Shown here piece after piece: positions 37,918 to 46,693 of a stretch of DNA of 64,000 nucleotides (positions are counted from its first letter, which is position 1; every line of letters begins with the position of its first letter). The stretch is taken from contig NZ_LECT01000028.1 of assembly GCF_001027925.1 (NCBI RefSeq), positions 186,001 to 250,000 on the forward strand, read 5' to 3'. This stretch comes from Rhodopirellula islandica. GTDB taxonomy: Bacteria > Planctomycetota > Planctomycetia > Pirellulales > Pirellulaceae. A program made the translations under genes and the position numbers. Under the pieces are notes generated by a model. It saw nothing but the letters and a program-made list of their open reading frames with translations, made no database searches and was not told where the DNA came from.

Positions 37918-38727
37918 TCAAACGTCTTGGCCTGCTGCAGCCAAATCCTCGGCAACCAACCCCTTGCCTGCCAACTCTTGCGTTCGCTGCTGCCAAATGT
38001 GCCTCGGCACCCAAACCGACAGCAGCACCGCCGCAACGACGGACGTTGCCAGCCCCAACCAACGAGTCAGACTGGAATCAGCCACCCCGGCGACTCCCGA
38101 CTCGGCAACCGAACTCATCGTTTCGGTCGCCATGGCCCCGCAATGCACCCACAACAACTGCGGCCCCGCGGCCAGCAACGCGGCGGCCAAGTAGGGCACC
38201 TGACGCGCTCCGGCCGCCCCCATCGAGTAGCTGATGATCGTGGTCGGGATGGGTGACAGCCGGACCAACAGATGCATCCCCAGATTCGCATCGCGAGCAG
38301 TCGAACCGATCACCCGCAATCCCTCTCGCCAGGACGCCTCCGATTCCACCTCCAGCGTCGACCCCGGAGAGGATCCATCGTTCTTGGATTCACTCCCATC
38401 AGAACCGCCGCCCAAGGACCACTTTCCGAGGTGGTAGTTCACCCACGCCGAAACAACCGCCGTGGCCGCCAACGTTGAACCACCGACCATCAATCCAAAC
38501 ACCGACCCAGCCGCGATCGACACAAATGTCTTGGGAACAAACAAACACATCGCCAACGTCCCCAGCATCACAAACGCGACTGGCCCCGCTTCGCGTCCCA
38601 TCGCCAACCATTCACTGGCCAACTCCGTGCCAACGCCGCTGACCAACCCGCCGACGCCGACCACAATCAACAACACAGGCAACAACCGCCTCGCGATCTT
38701 TGCTGAATGGTTCAAAACGGACGTCAC
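37918..38727 (-). CDS. TVP38/TMEM64 (VTT/DedA-like) membrane protein
   Basis: Inner-membrane protein of the SNARE-associated/VTT family, whose relatives act as lipid scramblases or undecaprenyl-phosphate flippases. The start is set at GTG 38727, which overlaps the upstream DUF1552 stop as GTGA; the longer frame to 38814 would overlap by 91 bp and is unlikely. This gives 269 residues. Membrane segments are at about 15-35, 55-75, 80-105, 185-215 and 235-255. The family blocks FVPKTFVSIAAGSVFGL and LLVRLSPIPTTIISYSMGAA are clear. A Ser/Gly/Glu-rich insert of about 35 residues (near 115-145) interrupts the domain and is unusual. Confidence 0.85.
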   Translation of the reverse strand: MTSVLNHSAKIARRLLPVLLIVVGVGGLVSGVGTELASEWLAMGREAGPVAFVMLGTLAMCLFVPKTFVSIAAGSVFGLMVGGSTLAATAVVSAWVNYHLGKWSLGGGSDGSESKNDGSSPGSTLEVESEASWREGLRVIGSTARDANLGMHLLVRLSPIPTTIISYSMGAAGARQVPYLAAALLAAGPQLLWVHCGAMATETMSSVAESGVAGVADSSLTRWLGLATSVVAAVLLSVWVPRHIWQQRTQELAGKGLVAEDLAAAGQDV

Positions 38728-40082
38728 CCCAATCCCTGCAAGACTCCGTTGCTGTCGCCGAAGCTTTCGGCATTCGCCCCCATCTGTTTCATCATCCACA
38801 GATAAAGATTGCACAACGGCGTGCCATTTTCATACCGCACGTGCTGACCAGCCCGAATCCGCCCGCCACCATTTCCGGCCAACAGGACCGGCAGGTCATC
38901 GTGGTTGTGGCGATCCCCGTCACTGATCCCGCTGCCGTACACGATCATGCAGTGATCCAGCAGCGAACCATCGCCCTCGCGAATCAGCTTCAATCGAGAC
39001 AACAGGTAATTGAATCGCTCCGCATGGAATGAATTGATCTTCGCAATCTCAGCTTGCTTGTGCTCGCTTTTGCCATGGTGCGAAAGCTCATGGTGCCCTT
39101 CGTTGACGCCAATCTCTTTGTAAGCCCGATTGCTTCCTGCATTGGTGAACATGAACGACAAAATTCGCGTGCTGTCGGTTTGATACGCCAACGCCACCAT
39201 GTCCATCATCAAATCGCTGTGCCGAGACAGCTCCTGAGGCACACCGCTGGGTCGCGGGTAATCCGGCACGCCTTCTTCCGTCAGCCCTAATTTTTCGGCA
39301 CCGTCGAGTCGCTTCTCAACATCCCGAATGGAATACAGGTACTCGTCCAATTTGCGCCGATCGACGATGGGCAGGTGAGCATGCAAACGCTTCGCATCCT
39401 CGGAGACAAAGTCCAGGATGCTCTTTCGATACTTCTCACGCTCGCTCTTTGCTCGTCGCGTTTCCTTGATGGTTTGCCCCGCGAACAAGCGATCGAACAA
39501 AGCCCGCGGATCCGTCTCCTTGGCCATCGGATTCGTTGGCCCGCGCCACGACATGTTCGATGCATAAGCACAACTGTAGCCACTGTCACAATTGCCAGCC
39601 TGACTGCTCGCTTCCAACCCCAATTCCAAAGAAGTGAACCGGGTTCGATCGCCCACATACTGCGCCGTCACCTGATCGACCGAGACGCCGTTTTGAATGT
39701 CAGCGCCGTTGGTCTTGCGAGGGTGAGCGCCGGTCAAGAACGCAGCCACACTGCGCGCGTGGTCACCGCCTCCATCGCCGTGAGCCCGAGCCCCATCGAG
39801 GGTCAACCCAGACAGAACGCTGATCGAATCTCTGTTCTCCGCCAACTTCTGCAAGGTCGGCGTCAGCTCAAATTCGCGTCCCTCTTTCTGGGGCGTCCAA
39901 GCGGGCATGTGCATGCCATTGGGAACATAGAAAAACCCCATCCGCAACGGCGGCGGCCCACCATCAGCAGCGGCCGCCAACAGCCGCGTCGGACTCATCA
40001 CATCCAACAATGGCAATGCCAGCGAGGTCCCCAACCCACGAAGCACAAAACGTCGCGACAAAGTACGAGGCGAATGACTCAT
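38724..40082 (-). CDS. DUF1552 family protein (Tat-exported)
   Basis: A 452-residue planctomycete DUF1552 protein. The start is ATG 40082, overlapping the upstream DUF1592 gene by 4 bp; the frame continues to 40196 without a plausible start. A twin-arginine signal is visible at LSRRFVLRGLGTSLALPLL (about residues 8-26). Conserved blocks include GFFYVPNGMHMPAW, LSGLTLDGARAHGDGGGDHA, SLELGLEASSQAGNCDSGYS and GNGGGRIRAGQHVRYENG. It usually pairs with a DUF1592-type cytochrome, as here. The biochemical role is unknown. The VTT gene follows with a 4-bp overlap. Confidence 0.88.
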   Translation of the reverse strand: MSHSPRTLSRRFVLRGLGTSLALPLLDVMSPTRLLAAAADGGPPPLRMGFFYVPNGMHMPAWTPQKEGREFELTPTLQKLAENRDSISVLSGLTLDGARAHGDGGGDHARSVAAFLTGAHPRKTNGADIQNGVSVDQVTAQYVGDRTRFTSLELGLEASSQAGNCDSGYSCAYASNMSWRGPTNPMAKETDPRALFDRLFAGQTIKETRRAKSEREKYRKSILDFVSEDAKRLHAHLPIVDRRKLDEYLYSIRDVEKRLDGAEKLGLTEEGVPDYPRPSGVPQELSRHSDLMMDMVALAYQTDSTRILSFMFTNAGSNRAYKEIGVNEGHHELSHHGKSEHKQAEIAKINSFHAERFNYLLSRLKLIREGDGSLLDHCMIVYGSGISDGDRHNHDDLPVLLAGNGGGRIRAGQHVRYENGTPLCNLYLWMMKQMGANAESFGDSNGVLQGLG

Positions 40083-42463
40083 GGTTCTCGATAACCTTGC
40101 TTCTGAAAAGGATCGCTTTCGATGATCGCGGCGATCAAGTATGCGAATTTGTAATCGTGTGCGCGAACATCGGCCGTGATCTTGTCGAGTGCACACTTGT
40201 CATAATATTCGGTCCCACGCCCGAGGGCGTAGATCAGCATCTTCTCGGCCAAACACCGAACGAACTGCTCGCTGCGCTGCGTCGTCAACAAGTCTCGCAA
40301 CCCATTGATCCCATCAAACGAAGTTCCATCGGGCATCAATCCGCTGGCGTCGATCTCGTCCCGCCCATCGCGTGTTCGCCAACGGCCAACCGCATCAAAG
40401 TTCTCCAGCGCAAACCCCAGCGGGTCCATCATATTGTGACACGCGGCGCAGGCTGGGTTCGACCGGTGCTGCTCCATGCGTTCTCGAAGCGAACCGACCA
40501 ACTTCCCCTTCTCAAGTTCCGGGATATTGGGCGGTGCCGGTGGTGGTGGCGTGTTGAGCAGATTGTCGAGGATCCACTTGCCGCGTTTCACCGGACTGGT
40601 CCGAGTCGGGTTGCTGGTCACCGTCAACACACTGGCGTGCGTCAGCAACCCGCCTCGCGGCGTTCCCGACAACGACACCTTGCGAAATTCACTGCCCCGC
40701 ACGTCATTGATCCCATAGAACCGCGCCAAGGCTTCGTTCATGTAAGTGAAGTCCGCACTCAACAGTTCCGTGACCGGCAAATTGTTTCGCATCACCTCCG
40801 AGAAGAACATCAACGTTTCAACCCGCATCGCTTCGCGAACCTCCTCGTCAAACCCTCGATAAATGCGAGTGTCCGGCTGCACGATTTCCAAGTTGCGAAG
40901 CTGCAACCACTGCGAAGCAAAGTTATCCACGAAGCGACTCGCCTTGGGACTCTTGATCATCCGCCCGACTTTCTCAAGCAACATCCGGCGGTCACGTAAC
41001 TGGCCGCGATGTGCCATCCGCAAGAGCTCATCGTCCGGCATGCTGCTCCACAAAAAGTACGAAATTCGCGTGGCCAGCTCGTACTGATTCACCAGCGGCA
41101 TCACACCGTCCGGCCCCGGTTCCCGCGGTCGCTCGACTCGAAACAGGAAGTACGGCGAAACCAGAACAGCCTGCATCGCGACCTGCATGCTCTCCTCGAA
41201 TGACCCCTCGTTTTCATGCACCTGCGTGGCTAGCTCAACCAATCGCCCGAGCTCCGACTTGCCAATCGGCCGTCGATAAGCCCGGCTGGCAAATCGCCCC
41301 AACACCGCTTTCGCGGCTCGCTCAAATTCCTGGTCGTTGCCCGGGGTTTCAAACAACAGCACTCGATGAGTCGTTGGCAGATCCGGAGACGAGGCAAACT
41401 GACTGCGTTGCTCCACGCCACTCACCTTCACATGGTGAACGTGCAGGTTGCGATCGATCTGATCCTTGACATAGAAGTCATTCAGAAACGAGATCTCGAT
41501 CTGACGCGTGCCTTTCCCCAACCGAAACGCAACCGTCTTTTCCGTGGGCTCACTCTCCTTGACCTCCACCGGAATGACACGACGTCCATCAGTGACTTCC
41601 ACGCGGACCGGTTCGTCTCCGCCCTGGTCTCCGCTGAGAGACAACACAATCGTGTAGGTCCCTCGAAAAGGAGCGTCGAACTGCAACGTGACCGTGCCAT
41701 TGGAGGACATCACCAGGTGGCTGCGGACGTTGAACTTGTCCGCCCCAATCAACGTCGCGGGAGAACGTTCCAACTCAAACAATTCAGGCGGTAGCGGCGT
41801 GTAAATCGCTTCGCCCATGATCGCTTCGGCCGCATCGAGGTACTTCTCCATCAACAACGGCGGCAGCGACAACACATCACCGATGTTGTCGAATCCGTAG
41901 CCAACGTCATCGCCCGGAAAATCGTCCGCCAGTGCATAATCGACGCCGACCAAATCTTGGATGGTGTTGCGATACTCGGCACGATTCAGCCGCCGCAACG
42001 CGACCTTGCCAGCGTTCGGATTTTGCACGCAGTCGATCGCATTGGCCAACTCGTCAATCAGCTCGACCATCCGAGCCCGACTGGACGGATCCATCACATC
42101 GGAATCCGCCGGTGGCATGGTGCCCAAGCGAACTTGCGCGAGCGCCCGCATCCAATGATCACGGCCTTTGACAATCTCCAACGCCGTGTCGTCGGCCTCC
42201 AACGACACGCCGCCTTCGCCGTCTTCCAGGCCATGGCAGTCGTAGCAGTAAGTCCGCAACAACGGCACCAACTGTTCGCGGAACATCACCTCGCTGGCGA
42301 GATCATCTGCCATCAAAGCAGTGCCGCTGCCCCCGAAACAAACGATCACCCCAACAGCGAAAACGAGCAAGCCTCGTGGTTGGATTCCGAGCGAAGACGA
42401 AGCATGCCCCCGCAGGCGTCTTGAGCCAGGGCGAGCAACACGATCAATGGACACTGTTTGCAT
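40079..42463 (-). CDS. Planctomycete cytochrome with DUF1587-1592-1588-1585 domains
   Basis: A 794-residue exported protein. The N-terminus has a hydrophobic signal (LLVFAVGVIVCFGGSGTALM, about 31-50). A c-type heme site CYDCH (about residues 73-77) is followed by the PSCyt1 block with LEADDTALEIVKG and GTMPPADSD. DUF1587 starts at ALRRLNRAEYRNTIQDLVG. Next come a CBM-like beta domain (about 215-345), DUF1595 with SRAYRRPIGKSELG, DUF1592 with YELATRISYFLWSSMPDDEL, DUF1588 with GLLTHASVLTVTSNPTRTSP and DUF1585 at the end. It is the first gene of a three-gene operon with DUF1552 and the VTT protein. An electron-transfer role at the envelope is likely; the substrate is unknown. Confidence 0.88.
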   Translation of the reverse strand: MQTVSIDRVARPGSRRLRGHASSSLGIQPRGLLVFAVGVIVCFGGSGTALMADDLASEVMFREQLVPLLRTYCYDCHGLEDGEGGVSLEADDTALEIVKGRDHWMRALAQVRLGTMPPADSDVMDPSSRARMVELIDELANAIDCVQNPNAGKVALRRLNRAEYRNTIQDLVGVDYALADDFPGDDVGYGFDNIGDVLSLPPLLMEKYLDAAEAIMGEAIYTPLPPELFELERSPATLIGADKFNVRSHLVMSSNGTVTLQFDAPFRGTYTIVLSLSGDQGGDEPVRVEVTDGRRVIPVEVKESEPTEKTVAFRLGKGTRQIEISFLNDFYVKDQIDRNLHVHHVKVSGVEQRSQFASSPDLPTTHRVLLFETPGNDQEFERAAKAVLGRFASRAYRRPIGKSELGRLVELATQVHENEGSFEESMQVAMQAVLVSPYFLFRVERPREPGPDGVMPLVNQYELATRISYFLWSSMPDDELLRMAHRGQLRDRRMLLEKVGRMIKSPKASRFVDNFASQWLQLRNLEIVQPDTRIYRGFDEEVREAMRVETLMFFSEVMRNNLPVTELLSADFTYMNEALARFYGINDVRGSEFRKVSLSGTPRGGLLTHASVLTVTSNPTRTSPVKRGKWILDNLLNTPPPPAPPNIPELEKGKLVGSLRERMEQHRSNPACAACHNMMDPLGFALENFDAVGRWRTRDGRDEIDASGLMPDGTSFDGINGLRDLLTTQRSEQFVRCLAEKMLIYALGRGTEYYDKCALDKITADVRAHDYKFAYLIAAIIESDPFQKQGYREP

Positions 42464-42596
42464 CCCATCATTTTACCAAGCCCCGAGTGACGAGCGTGCA
42501 CAATCCGACGGCGAATTGCTCCCCCCGCTGCTGGCAAAGTCATCTCAATCCGACGATTCGCTACAACCGCCCGCCCTCATCTGGCACGGGATCAAA

Positions 42597-43812
42597 TCCT
42601 GTCGTCCCTTCAGGACTGCCGACGCCGAGTTGCCTCGTTATCCCTGAGCTGACGCTCAGGGCTACACCATGCCGCCACTTCGTGGCTGAAACAGCCAGCG
42701 GTCGCCTCATTTCCCCAAGGAGCCCGGAAAGTGGCTGGCACCTTACGCGCCTAGTCCGGAACGGACGACATGTTGTCGCCACGGGTGCCAACCCGTGGAT
42801 CGAATCGCAAAACCATTCCACCAAGCCCTGCAGGGGCGACAGGCGTCGATTGCAAGGCACCTCCTGCCGTCCCTTCAGGACTCCCGACGCCGAGTTGCCT
42901 CGTTATCCCTGAGCTGACGCTCAGGGCTACATCATGCCGCCACTTCCGTGGCTGAAACAGCCAGCGGGTCGCCTCATTTCCCCAGGGAGCCCGGAAAGTG
43001 GCTGGCACCTTACGCGCCTAGTCCGGAACGGACGACATGTTGTCGCCACGGGTGCCAACCCGTGGATCGAATCGCAAAACCATTCCACCAAGCCCTGCAG
43101 GGGCGACAGGCGTCGATTGCAAGGCACCTCCTGCCGTCCCTTCAGGACTCCCGACGCCGGGTTGCCTCGTTATCCCTGAGCTGACGCTCAGGGCTACACC
43201 ATGCCGCCACTTCGTGGCTGAAACAGCCAGGGGTCGCCTCATTTCCCCAGGGAGCCCGGATAGTGGCTGGCACCTTGCGCACCTAGTCCGGAACGGACGA
43301 CATGTTGTCGCCACGGGTGCAAAACCGTGCCACCAAGCCCTGCAGGGGCGACAGGCGTCAATTGCAAGGCACCTCCTGCCGTCCCTTCAGGACTCCCGAC
43401 GCCGGGCTGCCTCGTTATCCCTGAGCTGACGCTCAGGGCTACACCATGCCGCCACTTCGTGGCTGAAACAGCCAGGGGTCGCCTCATTTCCCCTGGGCGG
43501 GAAGGTGGCTGGCACCTTACGCAGTGCCTACGCACCTAGTCCGGAACGGACGACATGTTGTCGCCACGGGTGCCAACCCGTGGATCGAATGGCAAAACCA
43601 TGCCACCAAGCCCTAGAGGGGCGACAGGCGTCGATTGCAAGGCACCTCCTGCCGTCCCTTCAGGACTCCCGACGCCGGGCTGCCTCGTTATCCCTGAGCT
43701 GGCGCTCAGGGCTACATCATGCCGCCACTTCGTGGCTAGATCTTCGACCTAAATAGCGTTCCCTGGGCTGCCGCTCAGGGCTACATGATTCCGCCACTTC
43801 GTGGCTGACACA
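42597..43812. repeat. Tandem array of about 265-bp palindrome-rich units
   Basis: Four full units start at 42597, 42862, 43129 and 43374 (lengths 265, 267, 245 and 273 bp). A partial fifth is at 43647-43737, and a further fragment ends at about 43812. Copies are nearly identical, differing by single bases and one deletion of about 20 bp in unit 3. Each unit strings together small palindromes: CCCTGAGCTGACGCTCAGGG, GCCACTTCGTGGC, GTCCGGAACGGAC and CCACGGGTGCCAACCCGTGG, plus CCCTGCAGGGG. Short open frames run through the units on both strands but carry no domain and shift with the repeat. The stretch 42464-42596 before the array shows nothing recognisable. Confidence 0.9.
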
Positions 43813-43814
43813 GA

Positions 43815-44312
43815 CTACGGCTGCGATCGGCGTCCGCGTAAACGCGAGATGACGGATGGAAGTTTGGCGGCGAGCGAGCGACGCTGTGGCGGGTCGTGAC
43901 ACGCTTCCAACACGGAAGGATCCATTCCCAGTTCTTGATTCGATTCTGGCTGGTGAGCCACCAAGTAGAACGGTTGCTCGGCAACGACCTCGCGCCCGTC
44001 GGCCAGGAAGACTCGCACCCGAATCTTCCAGTGGATTTGCATCAGGTGGCCCTGATAGCTCAGCGGCGAAGCGGGCAAAACGCACTGGATTCCGTTTCGC
44101 TCCTTCAACTGAATGTTCTGCAGATCCGAGTGGTCGTAGCGTTGGAAATAATGGACACCGAGATCCTCATCCCCTTTGCCCTCGGTGTGCCAAAGCACCG
44201 AAATTTCGACGCTTTCCAGTTCACTCAAATCAACCCGACTGATCCGCCAACCCGCTTTCAGTTGACACCCCGCTGCGTAGGCCCCGTCGTCACGACAGAC
44301 CGACACATTCAC
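43815..44312 (-). CDS. Arrestin-like beta-sandwich protein (second gene of a coupled pair)
   Basis: A 165-residue protein of unknown function. The start is placed at GTG 44312, which overlaps the upstream stop as GTGA; the frame extends to 44417 but would overlap far more. Most of the protein is predicted beta-strand: GWRISRVDLSELESVEISVL, GVHYFQRYDHSD, SPLSYQGHLMQIHWKIRVRV, then VVAEQPFYL. The L-S-Y-x-G-x-x-x-x-I-x-W-K-I-R pattern is typical of arrestin-like domains. The first gene of the pair ends in a similar domain, so the two may together form one bilobed arrestin-like unit. The C-terminal 35 residues are basic. The gene ends at the repeat array. Confidence 0.55.
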   Translation of the reverse strand: MNVSVCRDDGAYAAGCQLKAGWRISRVDLSELESVEISVLWHTEGKGDEDLGVHYFQRYDHSDLQNIQLKERNGIQCVLPASPLSYQGHLMQIHWKIRVRVFLADGREVVAEQPFYLVAHQPESNQELGMDPSVLEACHDPPQRRSLAAKLPSVISRLRGRRSQP

Positions 44313-45472
44313 CGCGGGCTGTCGGGAGGCGACATGAGCGGCGGATGGACGAGCAGCGGGAAACTTCGGCAGAACGATGGCCACGGACGGGACTCTCCAG
44401 AGACAAGCAGTCGCCACCTGACAACGTTGTTGGTTGCAGCAAAAGAGTGCATCACGTTTTCAGGGAGCTCGAACGACAATTGTTGTTCCCAGGGCCCGCG
44501 GGGGTCAACACGAACCGTCTTTTCTTTCAACAATTCTTGCCGCAACGCCACATGATGATCGCTGCGAACGTCCGTGCCCTGGCGAAAAAACGATTCTTCT
44601 TCGCAAACCAGCTCGATTTTCAACCATTTTAGCCGCATCTTGCCCATTTGCGAAACAAACAGCTCGTACTGACCACCGGGCTGCAGCGGGTGATCGCTGA
44701 TCTCAACGACCGTCGCCCCGACCCCGGCAACTTTCCGGACCTCCCTCAAAAACACTCGCAGCGACCAGACCGCCACACCGGAAAACGGAACCATCAGGAA
44801 AGCCAAAATGGGCCGCGGCATGCCATACCACCACCCCGAGATCACCACGGCCAACAGCACCAAACACAGGCAATTCCAACCCAAAGCCAAGGCGGCCGAG
44901 CCAAACACACTCATCCGCCCGGTCGAAATCGAAGCCAGCCGAAACCGGAGTCGCTCCCCCGGACTCTCGTTCAGAACCTGACGCCGCGGGACTGTCGGCA
45001 ACTCGGGAAAATCCTGTGCGTCGAGTTCGGGTTCGAACGGTTGCGAAGACTCTTCCGACGCCGATTCTCGCCCGGCCAACGAACGAGTCTCATCGATCGC
45101 CCGTTTGCGACTGGCGGAAATGCGTTCCTGGCTGAATCCAAGATGCAGCAAGCGGTACCCCAGCCCGATCACTCCCGAGGCGATGGACGCGACAGAAACA
45201 ACCGCAACCACCCAGCGCCCCCATCTTCCACCGCCCTGGGTCAGATTGGACTCCAAAACCCGGCGGGCTTCTTCTGGCAGATCGATGCCGATCCGTGACA
45301 TCATCACGGATGAGACCACCACCAGGGCCAGCACGAACACGCCCAGAAGAATCAGGCACAAATAGAACGCCAATTCCCCCAGCACACCACGCAATGCCCC
45401 GGTTCGCGAACGGCGTCCCCGTTTCTTACTCCAGGGACGCAGCAGCGTTCTCGACCAGGATCGTCTCACCAA
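44309..45472 (-). CDS. Membrane protein with C-terminal arrestin-like domain
   Basis: A 387-residue protein (start TTG 45472; GTG 45469 is equally possible) with no named family that I recognise. A basic N-terminus precedes two membrane segments (about 30-52 and 85-110). A polar cytoplasmic loop (about 115-175) leads to two more membrane segments (about 190-215 and 220-240). The last 140 residues form a beta-sandwich resembling an arrestin domain: DHPLQPGGQYELFVSQMGKM, LKIELVCEEESFFRQGTDV and GPWEQQLSFELPENVMHSF. It starts 15 bp after the alpha-CTD gene and is coupled by GTGA to the next gene. It is probably an envelope scaffold; this is inference. Confidence 0.55.
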   Translation of the reverse strand: MVRRSWSRTLLRPWSKKRGRRSRTGALRGVLGELAFYLCLILLGVFVLALVVVSSVMMSRIGIDLPEEARRVLESNLTQGGGRWGRWVVAVVSVASIASGVIGLGYRLLHLGFSQERISASRKRAIDETRSLAGRESASEESSQPFEPELDAQDFPELPTVPRRQVLNESPGERLRFRLASISTGRMSVFGSAALALGWNCLCLVLLAVVISGWWYGMPRPILAFLMVPFSGVAVWSLRVFLREVRKVAGVGATVVEISDHPLQPGGQYELFVSQMGKMRLKWLKIELVCEEESFFRQGTDVRSDHHVALRQELLKEKTVRVDPRGPWEQQLSFELPENVMHSFAATNNVVRWRLLVSGESRPWPSFCRSFPLLVHPPLMSPPDSPR

Positions 45473-45487
45473 GGCCTACCGTCGCAA

Positions 45488-45766
45488 TCAGATGGTGGCC
45501 GAAGCGGCCTGTCGGCCCGGACGATAAAACCCAAGTTGCTCGAGGGCGTCGTAGACTTCTTCGAGAGTCTTTTCGCCGAAGTTGCTGATTTTCAGCAAAC
45601 GTCGCGGTGTCGCGTTGAGCAGGTCACGGACCGTCAAAATGCCGGTCTCTTCCAGACAGTTCGTGGTCCGAACGGTCAAACCCATTTCCGCGATGCTCAA
45701 ATCGAGACGTTCACGGCGCAGACGGGCTTCTTCCTCAGCCTTGCTCAATGGAATGCGGGTCTTCAT
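45488..45766 (-). CDS. Stand-alone RNA polymerase alpha C-terminal domain protein
   Basis: A 92-residue protein consisting of an alpha-CTD fold and a charged N-terminal helix, without the alpha N-terminal domain. The domain (about residues 25-82) aligns to E. coli RpoA 257-314 without gaps. Residues known to contact UP-element DNA are all kept: R33, N36, C37, G64, K66, T67 (Ser in E. coli) and E70 match R265, N268, C269, G296, K298, S299 and E302. ATG 45766 is chosen over the longer frame to 45886 because AAAGGA lies 6-7 nt upstream. It could bind promoter DNA or compete with RNA polymerase; the function is unproven. Confidence 0.85.
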   Translation of the reverse strand: MKTRIPLSKAEEEARLRRERLDLSIAEMGLTVRTTNCLEETGILTVRDLLNATPRRLLKISNFGEKTLEEVYDALEQLGFYRPGRQAASATI

Positions 45767-45904
45767 GAGAATCCTTTCACGAAAGGGTGCAATGGCGACA
45801 AAAATTGTGCAGATCGTCTTGTAAAGATAACCAATTCGTACGCCCTGACAATGCCAACGACTGGCAATCTTGAACACTCTTTCCACGGCCGCGGCTCACG
45901 CCAA

Positions 45905-46693
45905 TCAACGCCGAGTGTGCCAGTCAGACGTGCCATAACGCGTCCTTAACAATTCATCCGCGTGCTCTTCGATGGACTCCACCGCAGTCGCGCCGGGCAT
46001 TTGCGAGGCACCAAATTGCACTGCCAAATCCGAAATCAAACGCGTCACATCGATCTCGATGTTGCCAATGAACTCCCGATGACGCCGTTGCTGACGGTAC
46101 TCCGGTTGCCTCGGGGCAAAGTCCAAACAAGAGTCGATCAAATCAAGATCGGAACCGATCAAGATCGTCCCGTGATAGAGCAGGTGATGTCGGGCCACAC
46201 GCAAACTGTTGCCGGAGAACTTTCGGTTTTCAAACGTCAAGTCGCAGATGCCTTTGCGTTCCGCTGCGGGCAGTTGACATTGAACCGCCGCGAGCACCCG
46301 CTGCATCACATGATCATGAGCCACATCGATCTTTCGGATCGATGTCTCATCCAGCAACCTCAGCACCACGCTGTACATCCAACATCCCGGACCGCCAACC
46401 ACCGAGGCACCACCGGTGCAGCGACGCAACACTTCGATCCGCTGTTCCTCGCACCAGGCCCGGTTCACTTCTTCGTTGATCTTCGAACTTCGCCCCAGGA
46501 CAACGGTCGGGCGGTCAAACTGCCACATCCGCAAGGACTCGGTGTCGATCACTGTGGCCTCGTCGTCCTCCACGATTTGGTCCGCCCACTGCAACATTGC
46601 TTCGTCACGTGCCAGTTGGCGGCGACCGAACTGGCACGGGGCCTGCTCCGAGGAATTTTCGCGGGGCTCGTCCTTAAAGTTCAACAACTGCAT
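45905..46693 (-). CDS. Lipoate/biotin-protein ligase family protein
   Basis: A 262-residue member of the BPL/LplA/LipB catalytic family, probably attaching or transferring lipoate (or octanoate). Core motifs are VLGRSSKINEEVN, VLRRCTGGASVVGGPGC (equivalent to RRxSGGGAV) and the KFSGNSLRVARHHLLYHGT block with the catalytic Lys position. It lacks the C-terminal accessory domain of E. coli LplA. The start ATG 46693 lies 20 bp inside the 3' end of the large permease gene, so the two are likely co-transcribed. The alternative of a biotin ligase is less likely because the biotin-specific loop is not evident. Confidence 0.82.
   Translation of the reverse strand: MQLLNFKDEPRENSSEQAPCQFGRRQLARDEAMLQWADQIVEDDEATVIDTESLRMWQFDRPTVVLGRSSKINEEVNRAWCEEQRIEVLRRCTGGASVVGGPGCWMYSVVLRLLDETSIRKIDVAHDHVMQRVLAAVQCQLPAAERKGICDLTFENRKFSGNSLRVARHHLLYHGTILIGSDLDLIDSCLDFAPRQPEYRQQRRHREFIGNIEIDVTRLISDLAVQFGASQMPGATAVESIEEHADELLRTRYGTSDWHTRR

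Noticed and set aside
42934-43756. Several 65-130-codon frames in the tandem array with shared sequences
   Set aside because: Their similarity comes from the repeat unit itself; frames shift between copies and have no start context or domain.
42597-43812. A CRISPR array
   Set aside because: The repeated units are about 265 bp and uniform, with no short repeat alternating with unique spacers and no cas genes nearby.
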